Positions 53,001 to 61,312 of a stretch of DNA of 64,000 nucleotides are shown in pieces. The position numbers and the translations under genes are program-made. A model generated the notes under the pieces. It searched no databases and was not told where the DNA came from. It saw only the letters and a list, made by a program, of their open reading frames with translations. This DNA is from Onthophagus taurus (Eukaryota; Arthropoda; Insecta; Coleoptera; Scarabaeidae). The DNA lies in the NCBI RefSeq assembly GCF_036711975.1, contig NC_091967.1, positions 186,001 through 250,000 on the forward strand, in the 5' to 3' direction. How positions within the stretch are numbered: the first letter of the stretch is position 1; each line of letters begins with the position of its first letter.

Positions 53001-56000
53001 TTCAATTGTATGAATGGCATCCGATGACACCATCCATGCATAAGATATTAATACATGGTGGTACCATCATTAAAAATGCTTTGTTGCCCATAGGGCAATT
53101 ATCAGAAGAAGCCCAAGAGGCTCGAAACAAACATTTTCGAATGTACCGCGAAAACTTTGTCAGGAAATTTTCAAGAGAAGATTGTAACCGCGATATATAT
53201 AATAGATTATTATTAAGCTCAGACCCACTTTTGAGCAGCACAACACAAATTAAAAAAAGTTGTAAATCGAAATCATTCTGCCCAGAAACAATAGAAATGT
53301 TAATATCAGCTGAGCCTTATATTGAAGCCAGTACTGCACCATATTCTTCGGATAGCGAGCAAGATCTGTGATTAAATATGATTGAAATAATGATTATTGA
53401 TATTGTTTACTAACATAATATACCTACGAACAAATATTATGGGACAGTGATTTCGGAAATGAATGCTTATTGTGATTATTATGTCTTTTAAAATACCTTT
53501 TTTTATGTGTTAAGTTAATATGTTTGAATTTTCTGTATTTGTTTTTAAATAATCATATTAATTAGTAATTATTGTGAAAAATACCGAATTATTATTGTTT
53601 ATCCCATTTAGAACTGATATAGATCATAAAATAATTTTGACCGCGTAAATCGATCAAATCAACCTATGTGCGACGTTTTATAAAACTGACATTTAATTTT
53701 GACAAATTGTTGTGAAGTTGGTTACAGTTGGTAACATTGAATATGTGTCATATTGACGTTTAAAATTTATTTAAAAAATAAATTTATGGAATCAATTTTA
53801 ATAGTAGTCGTGGACAAAGTATAGTATTCTACTCGCATATAATGAGCTATCATTCACTCAGGTTAATAAACTTAACCTTCGTGAATAATAGCCCTCATTA
53901 TTTGCTCATATAATAATATACTATTGTCCACGACTACCTTATAATATATACCTTATGAAATGAATGAGGTTTCTAAAACAAAATGGTAGTCATTTTTCAC
54001 GGAGTGAATAATAGCGGTGAATAATAATCATTATTCACGGGTAGCCCAGACTAATAATAATATTTGAAACGTTAAAAGTTTAAAAAACGACAATTTAATT
54101 CAATTTTTTAGGAGTTTCTAAATGTTTGACATTAAAAAAACCTAAACAAATTCCTTTTTTCGTATGATTTAAGCATAAATTAATTAATTTTCGTAAAGAA
54201 AACGACGTTTTATAAAACTGACATTTAATTTTGACAAATTGTTGTGAAGTTGGTTACAGTTAGTATCATTGAATTTGTGTCACATTGACGTTTAACCTTT
54301 ATTCAAAAATTTATTTAAAAAATAAATTTATGGAATCAATTTCAATAGTCGTGGACAAAGTATAGTATTCTACTCGTATATAATAATATAATATTATTTC
54401 TTTAGATTCCAATTGTTGTTGTTTCCCAAGAATACAAAGGCCAATCATTTTTATCATTACACTACGATTCTCACCCGCAATTACAAATAAAAAATCGAAG
54501 CGGTGTTAAATTATATTGTGCTCAATACGCCGATAATGACGGAAGATTAATCGTTGAAGACTGTGAAGATATGAAGTGGTTATGTAGCGTCGATGATGAA
54601 AGTAGTTGTTATTACACAATGCCTGATTTATCCGTTTTATTTCCCGACGTAGCCTTAAACGCAAATCGTTTAGTGTTAGCTGCAGATCCAGAAGGTAATT
54701 TCAGCAAAAGATTTTTTTATTACAATATAAATTGTTTTGATTTGAAGGTGATCCTAAAGGTTTTCAATGGTCGCAACCGATCTTAGTGACAAATTTCAAC
54801 GATCAATTCGTTAGAATACCGTATTATGGTGATGTAAAAGTGTCTGTTAAGTCGACCGCTTATACAACGGTACTCTTCGTCGAATCGGTTACTAAAGTTG
54901 AAATACATGCGAGAGATATTAGAGTACGATTATCAAGGCACGAAATCGAAACAACGGCACCTATAAGTTCACGGGCAAATGACGATCCCGCTGAAAGTAC
55001 ATCGCTTCAAAGTACCTATTTTAGTGCCGAAGAAATATTATCGGATAGTAGCGGGAATAAAAATATGGTGCTGTACTCGAAAGTTTTACCAACGTTGGCG
55101 GAACAATCAAATCCGCAACAAGGGACTAGTACTACACCTTCATCCTCTGAATTTGATTTGCAAAAAGAATCAACGGCTACGGTAAAAAGAAAAGACACTT
55201 GGAATAATTTTAAGGTTCAAGTTTTTATTAAGGCCATTATTTTTACATTGACTTCGGATTTAGAAAGTTGTGGAGCAGAAAAAACTGAAGTTTGTGCTTT
55301 AACCTGTGATAATATTGCTTTGGTTTTAAATAGAACAGATGTAAGTATTTTAAATATAGTGTGATGGATTGCACAACATTTAACCTTTTCACTAATACTT
55401 ATATTTTAATTTTTTTAGAATTTGGAAGTTCATTTCAGCCTGAGTAATATGCAAGTCGACAATCAACTTTATTTTAGAGAAACATACGATTTTCCCGTTA
55501 TTTTAATAAGTAAGAATGCCCCTCCTAATCAACCTTTAAATTCGTTAAACGTACAAGTTAATCAATTGATATCTAACGCAAAAAAGAATGCTTTAATAAA
55601 TGTTTACATTAATTTTGAAATATGGACCGACCCCGTTCGATTAACTACGATAACCAGTATGACTGAGGTTCATATAAAAATGAAACCTTTTGCTGTTTAC
55701 GTAGAAGATACTTATATGATGAAATTAATCGAACAATTTTCGATTTTAAATCCAACTAATTTGGTAATATGGCGAAAAGAAACGAATAATACAAATAAAT
55801 TCGATACAAGTGCAATGTTGGTATACGTTCCGTTACATCTTATTTGGACATCAAACATTTTATCTTCCGCAATTTCAATTCGATCGTTTGTAATTGAACC
55901 GATATCAGTTTTATTATCTGCGCATTGCTCAATGAAAATTTATGTAGCTTTGGATGAGTCGCCTTTAGAATTTGGTAAATTTGATAAAACCAAAATTGTG

Positions 56001-56384
56001 ACGACTTCGTACAAATTAGGAAATGCGATTACAATGCATTATTTATCGGGGGCTATTTTTGGAGCTGGATGGGTTGTGGGTTCGTTAGAGCTTCTTGGTA
56101 GTCCTGGAGGCTTAGCTCGGGCTATGGGAGCGGGATTAAAAGATTTTATAAACTTACCATATCAAGGATTAATGCAAGGACCTTGGGGGTTCATTGTTGG
56201 GATAACGCACGGATTTGCATCCTTAATGATGCATGTTACCGCCGGTACTTTACAATCGGTGACTAAATTAGCTTCTAGCGTTGCTAGAAATTTGGATCGC
56301 ATGACGATGGATGAAGAACATTTGAGGAGAACTGAAGAACAGAGAAGGCAGCGCCCTCAAAGTGTTGGACAAGGATTATTTCAA
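29028..56384 (+). CDS. VPS13B: Intermembrane lipid transfer protein VPS13B (COH1), 3' end outside window
   Basis: A very large bridge-like lipid transfer protein of Golgi/endosome contacts; human loss causes Cohen syndrome. Nineteen exons join in phase: 29028-29114, 29171-29433, 29487-29668, 29818-30028, 30080-30216, 34612-34778, 34856-35087, 35146-35377, 35437-35755, 38316-38796, 38851-39291, 39350-39528, 39583-39877, 39986-40248, 40306-41332, 44668-48989, 54406-54694, 54748-55340, 55419-56384. They total 3562 codons. The N-terminal chorein region has SLWGGDASFHNLDLRLEVLE, SGHIHELSIHVPWTKL and LDKRNASGKI. Mid-protein anchors are GSEIEDRQYEL and NPALEWNLGKG; CNDTNVTLRFGQ lies in the adaptor-binding region. 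The C-terminal part has FGAGWVVGSLELLGSPGG and ARNLDRMTMDEEH. Exon 12 starts at 39350 because the nearer acceptor (39322) breaks the frame. The last donor is 56384; the final few hundred residues must lie past 64000. Several introns are swollen by transposons. Confidence 0.95.
30278..31327. mobile_element. TE3 copy B, uninterrupted (VPS13B intron 5)
   Basis: The ends CAGGGTGATTCACATAAGAA and inverse are flanked by TA (30276-30277, 31328-31329). It is 1050 bp and almost a full palindrome centred near 30810, with complementary arms of ~500 bp. There is no ORF of its own. It gives the empty-site sequence for the hAT-like insertion in copy A. Confidence 0.88.
31330..31589 (+). mobile_element. TE4 left-arm fragment
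   Basis: It matches the left arm of the complete TE4 at 41360: gatgtatctaaattactgca..aacttcaaggggtga, then tagggcacgttttgaccc and ctaaactact. It is cut off where the TATACTCTG element begins. No right end is seen locally. Confidence 0.7.
31590..31984. mobile_element. TATACTCTG-ended element, unit 1
   Basis: Inverted ends TATACTCTGTTTTTAAACCA and its complement bound 395 bp of non-coding DNA. A second unit of the same sequence lies at 32755-33420. This copy shows the empty site (aaaatatctagtgatatt) of the small MITE nested in unit 2. The target could be TA, but the end sequence itself is TATA, so this cannot be settled by eye. Confidence 0.75.
31985..32754 (+). repeat. 122-bp tandem repeat, ~5.5 units, between two copies of the same element
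   Basis: Units beginning aatgttaggtaaggttag recur at 32081, 32203, 32325, 32447, 32569 and 32691, a period of exactly 122 bp. Within each unit, variants of aattatagcgtgaagttttc and aattataccatgaagtattc repeat, so the unit itself derives from shorter repeats. About 95 bp of unique sequence precede it. Confidence 0.92.
32755..33420. mobile_element. TATACTCTG-ended element, unit 2
   Basis: The same inverted ends and interior as unit 1, in the same orientation, enlarged by a 265-bp MITE plus its 8-bp duplication. Units 1 and 2 flank the 122-bp satellite, forming a unit-satellite-unit structure. Confidence 0.75.
33074..33338. mobile_element. 265-bp MITE with perfect 28-bp inverted ends and 8-bp duplication
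   Basis: The ends start CTTTGATTATATATAATATG and are perfect inverted repeats for 28 bp. They are flanked by the 8-bp duplication ATCTAGTG (33066-33073, 33339-33346). Unit 1 at ~31903 shows the empty site. The duplication length suggests the hAT superfamily. The perfect ends suggest recent movement. Confidence 0.85.
33430..34368. mobile_element. TE5 copy, left end truncated (VPS13B intron 5)
   Basis: It starts within the left arm (gtaggctatctcagaaactataagag) and ends with gcccaccctg before TA (34369-34370). It lacks the CAGGGTGGGC start. It contains the coding-like stretch discussed under findings (33967-34095). It lies about 240 bp before exon 6 of VPS13B. Confidence 0.75.
35802..37247 (+). 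mobile_element. TE6: mariner/IS630-like transposon with a near-complete transposase (VPS13B intron 9)
   Basis: The ends CAGGTGTCCCGCAACGATTG (left) and CAATCGTTGCGGGACACCCTG (right) are flanked by TA (35800-35801, 37248-37249). The left end has lost one G relative to the right. The 1446-bp element carries one long ORF (36079-37068). It is inserted in the tail of the repeat unit that continues on its right side (37250 on). Confidence 0.9.
36079..37068 (+). CDS. TE6 transposase, IS630/mariner-like with DUF4817 helix-turn-helix
   Basis: A 329-codon frame from ATG 36079; the frame is open further upstream, but only from a TTG. The N-terminal DUF4817-type domain (YSKEEMADMVYCYG, ARHYAQRFPNRRLP) is followed by a second helix-turn-helix (RRISAQENINKTTVHRILRE) and a DDE domain with FTDEAMF, YFMHDYARA and WPPRSPDLNPLDFWFWGHLK. 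The second motif normally reads QDGAPPHF in this group. Here about five residues are missing right after the Asp, so 36 residues rather than 41 (as in TE7) separate it from the Asp of PLD. The C-terminus (DTVKQIVTMVII) also looks frameshifted. It is probably inactive despite the open frame. Confidence 0.82.
   Translation: MAPINYSKEEMADMVYCYGLADGNASLAARHYAQRFPNRRLPNSHTFSRLFLRLKETGSVTHSHSTERHYTTPVELEEVVLRRVDENASTSIRRISAQENINKTTVHRILREQLLYPYHYNTVQALTENDGETREIFCRWVIQEEVVNVDFPINIVFTDEAMFTQSGIFNIHNAHVWSDENPHAILETHHQWRFSVNVWAGVTGDQLLGPFFLPKRLTADAYIHFLQNDLTEAFDELPQQILEDCYFMHDYARATRAYLNNRFGNKWIGRGGPVPWPPRSPDLNPLDFWFWGHLKQIVYSEDVQNVQDLKNKISDAFDTVKQIVTMVII
37250..38282 (+). repeat. ~558-bp repeat (K), two tandem units in VPS13B intron 9
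   Basis: Units beginning accttatgaatgagttttct start at 37251 and 37809. Each contains the palindromic gaataataatcattattc, the run taggagtttctaaatg and the run aatagtcatggacaaag. Unit 1 ends gtccacgactagcttataatgtat, and a short tail of the same kind (gtccacgactaccttataata) precedes TE6. The second unit ends early, ~35 bp before exon 10. The motif gtccacgacta and its inverse tagtcgtggac may be element ends. No ORF is seen. Confidence 0.8.
42507..43785 (+). mobile_element. TE7: mariner/IS630-like transposon nested in TE5
   Basis: The inverted ends ACAGGTGGGGCAAAAGTAAT and its near-inverse (..ttttgccccaccttg) are flanked by TA (42505-42506, 43786-43787). The 1279-bp element contains one broken transposase gene (42629-43670). 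It is the innermost element of a three-level nest. Confidence 0.88.
42629..43670 (+). pseudogene. TE7 transposase, internal deletion and frameshift
   Basis: From ATG 42629: YTLEERGNIVTAYLTNFRS, a helix-turn-helix with QREFRRHFPRRPAP, ARSGRPRN, then the first catalytic Asp in IIMDDEAHFHLSGYVNKQN. The frame stops at TGA 43220-43222 just after LHPLKVTV. The protein resumes in another frame (FEDGDGTTVTVTGERYRYML) with roughly a dozen residues missing. The second motif is FQQDGATAHTA and the third RSPDLTAPDFFLWG, with 41 residues between the Asp of QQD and the Asp of APD. It ends INSGGGHLTDIIFSS. A single lesion, otherwise well preserved. Confidence 0.85.
49015..49120. repeat. Short repeat tail before TE2 copy B
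   Basis: It includes attaatttgtccacgactaccttataata, the same tail that precedes TE6 at ~35769. It also has a stretch (actaaaactaaaaacattcgggg) resembling 56444-56468. It lies at the start of VPS13B intron 16. Confidence 0.5.
49121..50517. mobile_element. TE2 copy B, long form (VPS13B intron 16)
   Basis: The ends CCGGGTGTCCCTCAAAAGTG and inverse are flanked by TA (49119-49120, 50518-50519). The arms equal copy A, but ~430 bp of extra central sequence (about 49610-50040) is kept, including a transposase remnant. A 16-bp palindrome AGCAGTGATCACTGCT lies in the arm. Confidence 0.87.
49755..49975 (+). pseudogene. Transposase C-terminal remnant in TE2
   Basis: Translation across shifted frames gives RSPDLTPLD, the third catalytic motif of IS630/mariner-like transposases. 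It is followed by KNELYNTPV-like and VESVDRQFARYNYVKIEAGAF-like pieces, as at the C-terminus of these proteins. Nothing of the N-terminal domain is left. Confidence 0.5.
50770..53670 (+). mobile_element. Transib transposon (RAG1-related family)
   Basis: This 2901-bp element has inverted ends beginning CACATACGTTGATTTTAACG (left) and, inverted, CACATAGGTTGATTTGATCG (right), about 32 bp with mismatches. It is flanked by the 5-bp duplication CGACG (50765-50769, 53671-53675). The empty site aaaacgacgtttt is seen in other K repeat copies (e.g. 37490). Transib elements are known for 5-bp CGNCG-type duplications and ends starting CAC, akin to the heptamer of V(D)J recombination signals. The interior encodes a decayed Transib transposase. 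Confidence 0.9.
51038..53371 (+). pseudogene. Decayed Transib transposase (RAG1 core-like)
   Basis: A short first exon (MDPDSS, 51038-51056) splices in phase to 51455, giving DEKLNHLEKHLL. Then come EDKIRCLKKRFGYFKSSIKV, PGRPSKPFSELSERSKRRK, EADLTKRQYEVIRSRNKALY and CKWGCDGSQQAKYKQKF (first catalytic Asp, 52195). MVDGKVCNA (candidate second Asp, 52513) precedes the zinc-type TTRCYICNVTSK. FGLSVLHARIRLLE, ERFRKETGLLIDMP and NTSRRFF are the RAG1/Transib signature, and GQLSEEAQEARNK holds the candidate catalytic Glu. Frameshifts near 51885, 52085 and 52620 and a TAA at 52423-52425 disable it. Order and motifs match the family from start to end. Confidence 0.88.
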
Positions 56385-56570
56385 GTAATTTTTTTAAATT
56401 AGTTTTCTTACATAAGGCTTTCACGGCCGGTGTGAATTAAACTAAGATTAGAACTAAAACTAGAAACTTTCGGGTTTTGCCGTTTTAATAAAAGGTTTGA
56501 CGTTTCGGATGCCATGTTGCAACCTTCTTCAGAAACTGGTTCGAAGTGACGAGATCAAAAAATCGGTAAC
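56385..56570. repeat. Unclassified repeat at start of the last VPS13B intron
   Basis: It contains tttcgggttttgccgtttta and gacgtttcggatgccatg..ttgcaaccttcttcag, which has the look of widespread insect repeats. A piece of it recurs at 49016-49037. Ends could not be defined. Confidence 0.4.
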
Positions 56571-56687
56571 TATACAGGGTGGTTCAGTTTTTAATCGGGA
56601 AACTTTACTAGGACGTAGTACTTGCCAAAATAACACAAGTTTTTTATACAGGGTGATTCATAAGTAATGGGCCAAATTGTAAATGTA

Positions 56688-58337
56688 CAGGGTGGGCAAA
56701 TTTGGGTGTTATTATAGGCTATCTCAGAAACTATAAGAGATACAAAAAAAGTAGGTGCCATGTCCCGGTCTCTTTTTCCGAGACTAATCCAATCCCTTAA
56801 AGACCAAATCTCTATCTTCTTTTGTTTTTAAGTTATAGCCAAAAAGTCAAATTTTAGTGATTTCAAAAAATGCTCGTATTTCATTTATTTTTCAAATTAG
56901 AGAAATGGGGTTAATGCATTCTTAAGATACTTTTTTGAGTAGAATATACTGCCGTTGAAAATTTGATAACATAGCTGATAATTTTTGAGATATAACATAA
57001 AGTTGTATTTTTTTAAATACAACCTATACTTTATTATGATGTTACTGAAAAGAGCATATTTTTAGCTTTCCAATGATGTATCGCACGCATGATGTTTCTG
57101 CGGAAAATAAGCGATATTTTTCAATTTTTAAAATATTAAAGATTAAATTTCAAATTTTTAATTATAGTAGGCGAGGAAAACGCTAAATACTACTTAGTTA
57201 CTATAGCAACGTGAGTTTACTTGTCATTTCATTCATAAATTTTGCGAAACGAGTTTCCCGTTTAAGAAGTTCCGCATTATCTTTAAAGAAAACGATAAAA
57301 TTAAATATAGAATATATTGGAGTCCGCTTTGAAGATGATACATAAGTCTTCATATCCCCATTCAAACGGCGTTTCAATGGAAAGTCCGCTCCCAGTTTAT
57401 GATTCCTAATTTTTCTCTATCTCACCCAATTTCAAAAGAAAAGATTGCTGATATCAAAAAACTTCTACATCTTATGTTTGGGGAAAACTGGGAAAATACT
57501 ACCGAAGATTTCATTCATTGATACCGAACTGTTCTAATCTTACAACCAGTAAGTTGAGTAGAAGAAAATGACCGTTTATGACTCTTTAGTTCCTGAAGTT
57601 GTCCATATTTAATTATTCATTAATTAATACATTTCTTGTATTTTTAATAAACGAACTTAAATGCTAATCATTTTTTATTGGTGAACAAAGTCAGGGATAA
57701 GATGCTGAGAAATTTAAATTAACTATTCAAAGTTTTTATTCGTTGGTACAAAACCAACTTATCCTGAATAATGGTACAAAACCAACTTTATTCTGTCATA
57801 TTCGTGCAAAACCATATATTATAGCCACTAGGTAGTATTTACTGTCCGGACCCGCCTACTATAATCAAAATTTTGAACATTAGCGCTTACTATTTTCGAA
57901 TTGAAAATTAACGCTTATTTTCCGCAGAAACATTATGCGTGCGATACATCATTGGAAAGCTAAAAATATGCTCTTTTCTTTAACATCATAATCGAGTATA
58001 GTTTGTATTTAAAAAAACACAACTTTGTGTTATATCTCAAAAATCATCAAGTATATTTAAAACTTTTCAACGGCAGTATATTCCACTTAAAAAAGTGTCT
58101 TAAGAACGTATCAACCCCATTCCTATAATTTGAAAAATAAACGAAATATGAGCATTTTTTGAAATCACGAAAATTTGACTTTTTGGCTATAACTTAAAAA
58201 CAAAAGAAGATAGAGGTTTGATGTTTGCGGGATTGAATTAGTCTCGAAAAAAGAGACCGGGACATGGCACCTACTTTTTTCGTATCTCTTATAGTTTCTG
58301 AGATAGCCTATAATAACACCCAAATTTGCCCACCCTG
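56688..58337. mobile_element. TE5, longest copy, nested in TE8
   Basis: The ends CAGGGTGGGCAAATTTGGGT and inverse are flanked by TA (56686-56687, 58338-58339). It is 1650 bp with long complementary arms. The middle (57380-57520) has the conserved coding-like piece shared with 33967-34095. No transposase domain is seen. Confidence 0.87.
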
Positions 58338-59358
58338 TACGTTCAGGAGGCCAAAATAATAATATTTTCATTAACAATAATGGGTCTTAGTCTGCTCCTT
58401 ACTGAGATACAGGATGTTAAAGCGAAAAAAATAAAATAGATTTTTGTTAATAGATCAGCTACTTTTCTACATAATGACTCATAGTTGACTTATAGTTTTT
58501 GTAAGGGTAAACAATAATGTGTGAGAGGATTTGAGTTAACTCGTAGATGTCGCCATATGAATTATGAAACGTCAATGAGCTTTTACGTTTAATGAATAGT
58601 TTAAAACATTTTATTGTTAAGTAAACTGATTCATTCTTGTCCTAACATAAATCAAAATGCCGAGACATAATCACTTTTCAAACGAAGAAATGAGAGACAT
58701 GTTATGCGTTTACGCACAAGAACGTTTTTCTGGGCAAGCAGCATCCAGAAAATATCGTGAAATGTACCCTTACAGAAGGCAGCCAAACCGGAAGATATTT
58801 CAAAATATTTATAATCGATTGGGTGAAACAGGTTCATTTCGTCCAAAATATCATACAGGACGTCCTAAGATTATCACTCCGCAGCAAGAAGATGAAATTT
58901 TGGTAAGAATTGCGCAAAATTCTGAAATAAGCACTCGTCGATTGTCTGCAGCAACTGGAATAAGCCAACCATCCGTGACTAGAACGGTGACTACACAAGG
59001 AAAATTTATATCCCTATCATTTTATACCTGTGCAAAATTTACTTCCAACAGATTATCGAATCAGAGTTCAATTTTGTCAGTGGCTAAAAGGAAAATTGAA
59101 TAATAATCCAACATTCCTAAATAACATTCTTTTCACGGATGAAGCAACCTTTACCAGACGCGGAGTTTTTAATTGGCGAAATAGTCATGCCTGGGAAACC
59201 GAAAACCCTCGTTTAAAAAAAGATAGACATTTCCAGCACGAGTTTAAAATAAATGTGTGGTGCAGTTGAATTACCTCCTAATTTAAATGGAGAGTCATAT
59301 TTAATTTTTTTAAATAATGACTTAGTCGACCTCTTGGGAGATCTTCCATTACAACTAA

Positions 59359-61171
59359 TGTGACGACTTATGAACACAAAAAAAAAGGAACGATATAGTC
59401 GATTAGCAGTTTACTAACTAACGCAGGTCCTCGGCCGGCCCAGTGAAGACGGGTAGGGTTATTTATAAGGCGCCACACAGTTAACCCTGCGTTGTCCACG
59501 AACTGTGACGTGAGGTGGTAAAATGATGCTATCGACACAAGTGGACACAAACACAAAAAAATAACAAAACACAAAAAAAAGTTCGAGATATTTTAAGTTG
59601 CAAAAAAAAAAAATATTTATTCGGTAAAAAAAAAATAATAATGTAAATAAAAAAAAAATATTATTATGATATACGTAAGTAAAGAAATGTTGTTGTCCAA
59701 CGAACGTGAAGCAACAAAAAAAAGAAACGAATTGTTGGCGTACCAAAAAAAAAATTGTAATAAATGACCAAAACAACTACGCAAAAAGAAAATAATAAAT
59801 TGAATTGAATTACGCGTACGACCCGTACCCCTGATATCAGTGTGGCGTCGAGAAAGAAAATAAAAAAAAACTAATTCGTGAAACAAAAAAAAGTACGCCA
59901 AAATTTTACAATAAAAATTATTTTGTTTGATTAAACAGACAACAATACTGAATATTCTCAATCTATGATAATTTTATAATATAATAAAATATATTTAATT
60001 AATTTAAATGATTTAGATTTTAATGAATTTAATTTAAATTGTACTAATTAATTGAACAAAAGCTCACCGGGAAGCGGTATATAACAAAAAAAAAAAACGT
60101 TTAGGTCTGACCTTGTCTTGACCACATGTAGACGATCCAAGCAAATTCTTCCAGCTCCAGCGACAATCTCCTCCGATTCAGGGAAAGGAAAACTTAATAG
60201 GTGGTGGCAATGCAACCCCGACCAAAATCCTCAAGGAAGAACCCCTCCGAAAAGGTAGAACTTCGAAAATGGATTGAAAATCTCACACAATAACCAAACT
60301 TCTGTCTCGAAAATGTTACAGAAAGGTTGCCAAAATTTATGCTCTTCAATTAAAACCTTAAATGAACACGAGGAAATTAGAAAAGAGAAAAAAAAAAAAA
60401 AAGTAGAAAGGATGGAAAAATAAGATAAAAAAAAAAATGATGATAATAGTTTAATTAATTCGGTGGTAAAAGGATGTATGTTTGAATAAATGAAGGTATG
60501 AATGTGTAAGGGAAAATATAAAATGTATTCAATAAAAATATCTTACCTCAGATCTTCGAGGTTTAGTCAGAAAAACTTAGAAAAGTTTCAAAATACGGTT
60601 TAATCCGGAGTAATCCGATAATTGGACGTGCAAAAACGTTACCAATAAGTTGCACAACACGTAGATGAATCCCAAAAATTTGGATTAGGAACCAATCACC
60701 ACGCGAAAAATTCAAAATGGCTTTACCAAAAATCCTAACTCTACGTGCGTACACGTACTGATCTGACTTGAAAAGAGGAAGAGAAAATCTTACACAGACG
60801 ATAAATATCCTCAAAAATTCACAAAAAAATTGATACTTGCGCACAAGCAAGAATAACGAAAGAATTAACACCATCTTTTAGGGGAAACGAAGAAGTAAAA
60901 TAAGTTTAGAGGAAAATAAATTGAAAAGGAAAAAGGAAAATTATGAAAGGAGATCTTCGGAGAATTGTCGCTGAAAAAGAAAAATTAATTAAACAAAAAT
61001 TCAACAAAATAAACAAAAAGTAAACAAAATAAATCATCGCGAAATTTATGCAACTCAAAATACTCGATAACAAAATAAAATATCTAACCCAAAATAAAAT
61101 TAAAACGAAGAATTAGGAAAGTAAAGGTTAAACACTCAAATGAAACATTAAGGAAAAATACAACCGTAACA
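59359..61171 (+). mobile_element. Probable solo LTR
   Basis: It begins TGTGACGACTTATG, ends CCGTAACA and is flanked by CTAA on both sides (59355-59358, 61172-61175). Removing it rejoins the TE8 transposase (second DDE motif just downstream). TG..CA ends, a short 4-bp duplication and a TATA-like motif (gggttatttataaggcg, ~59460) fit an LTR retrotransposon LTR of 1813 bp. There is no internal coding region and no second LTR. The many poly-A runs are unusual. Confidence 0.62.
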
Positions 61172-61312
61172 CTAAGAAGAAATATGTGGTTCATGCAAGA
61201 CGGTGCTCCTCCACATTTTTCACGTGCTGTGCGCGAACATCTGAATGAAACATTCCCTCACCGTTGGATTGGACGTGGTAGTGAATTTCAGTGGCCACCA
61301 TGTGTGGGGTTA

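Larger units (their letters stand above)
50521..54383 (+). repeat. K repeat, two tandem units in VPS13B intron 16, first split by Transib
   Basis: Unit 1 begins accttacgaatgagttttct at 50521, is split by the Transib element (50770-53670) and ends ~53948. Unit 2 runs from 53950 to ~54383, just before exon 17 (54406). Sequence and layout match the pair in intron 9 (37250-38282). Confidence 0.8.

Noticed and set aside
51463-53371. A novel host gene in VPS13B intron 16
   Set aside because: Ends, CGACG duplications and motif order show it is a Transib transposon.
56385-56402. VPS13B ending at TAG 56400-56402
   Set aside because: Family members continue for a few hundred residues after this point and a GTAATT donor fits at 56385.
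59459-60874. Minus-strand frames with long Phe-rich runs
   Set aside because: They arise from poly-A runs in the solo-LTR-like insertion; low complexity and no protein likeness.
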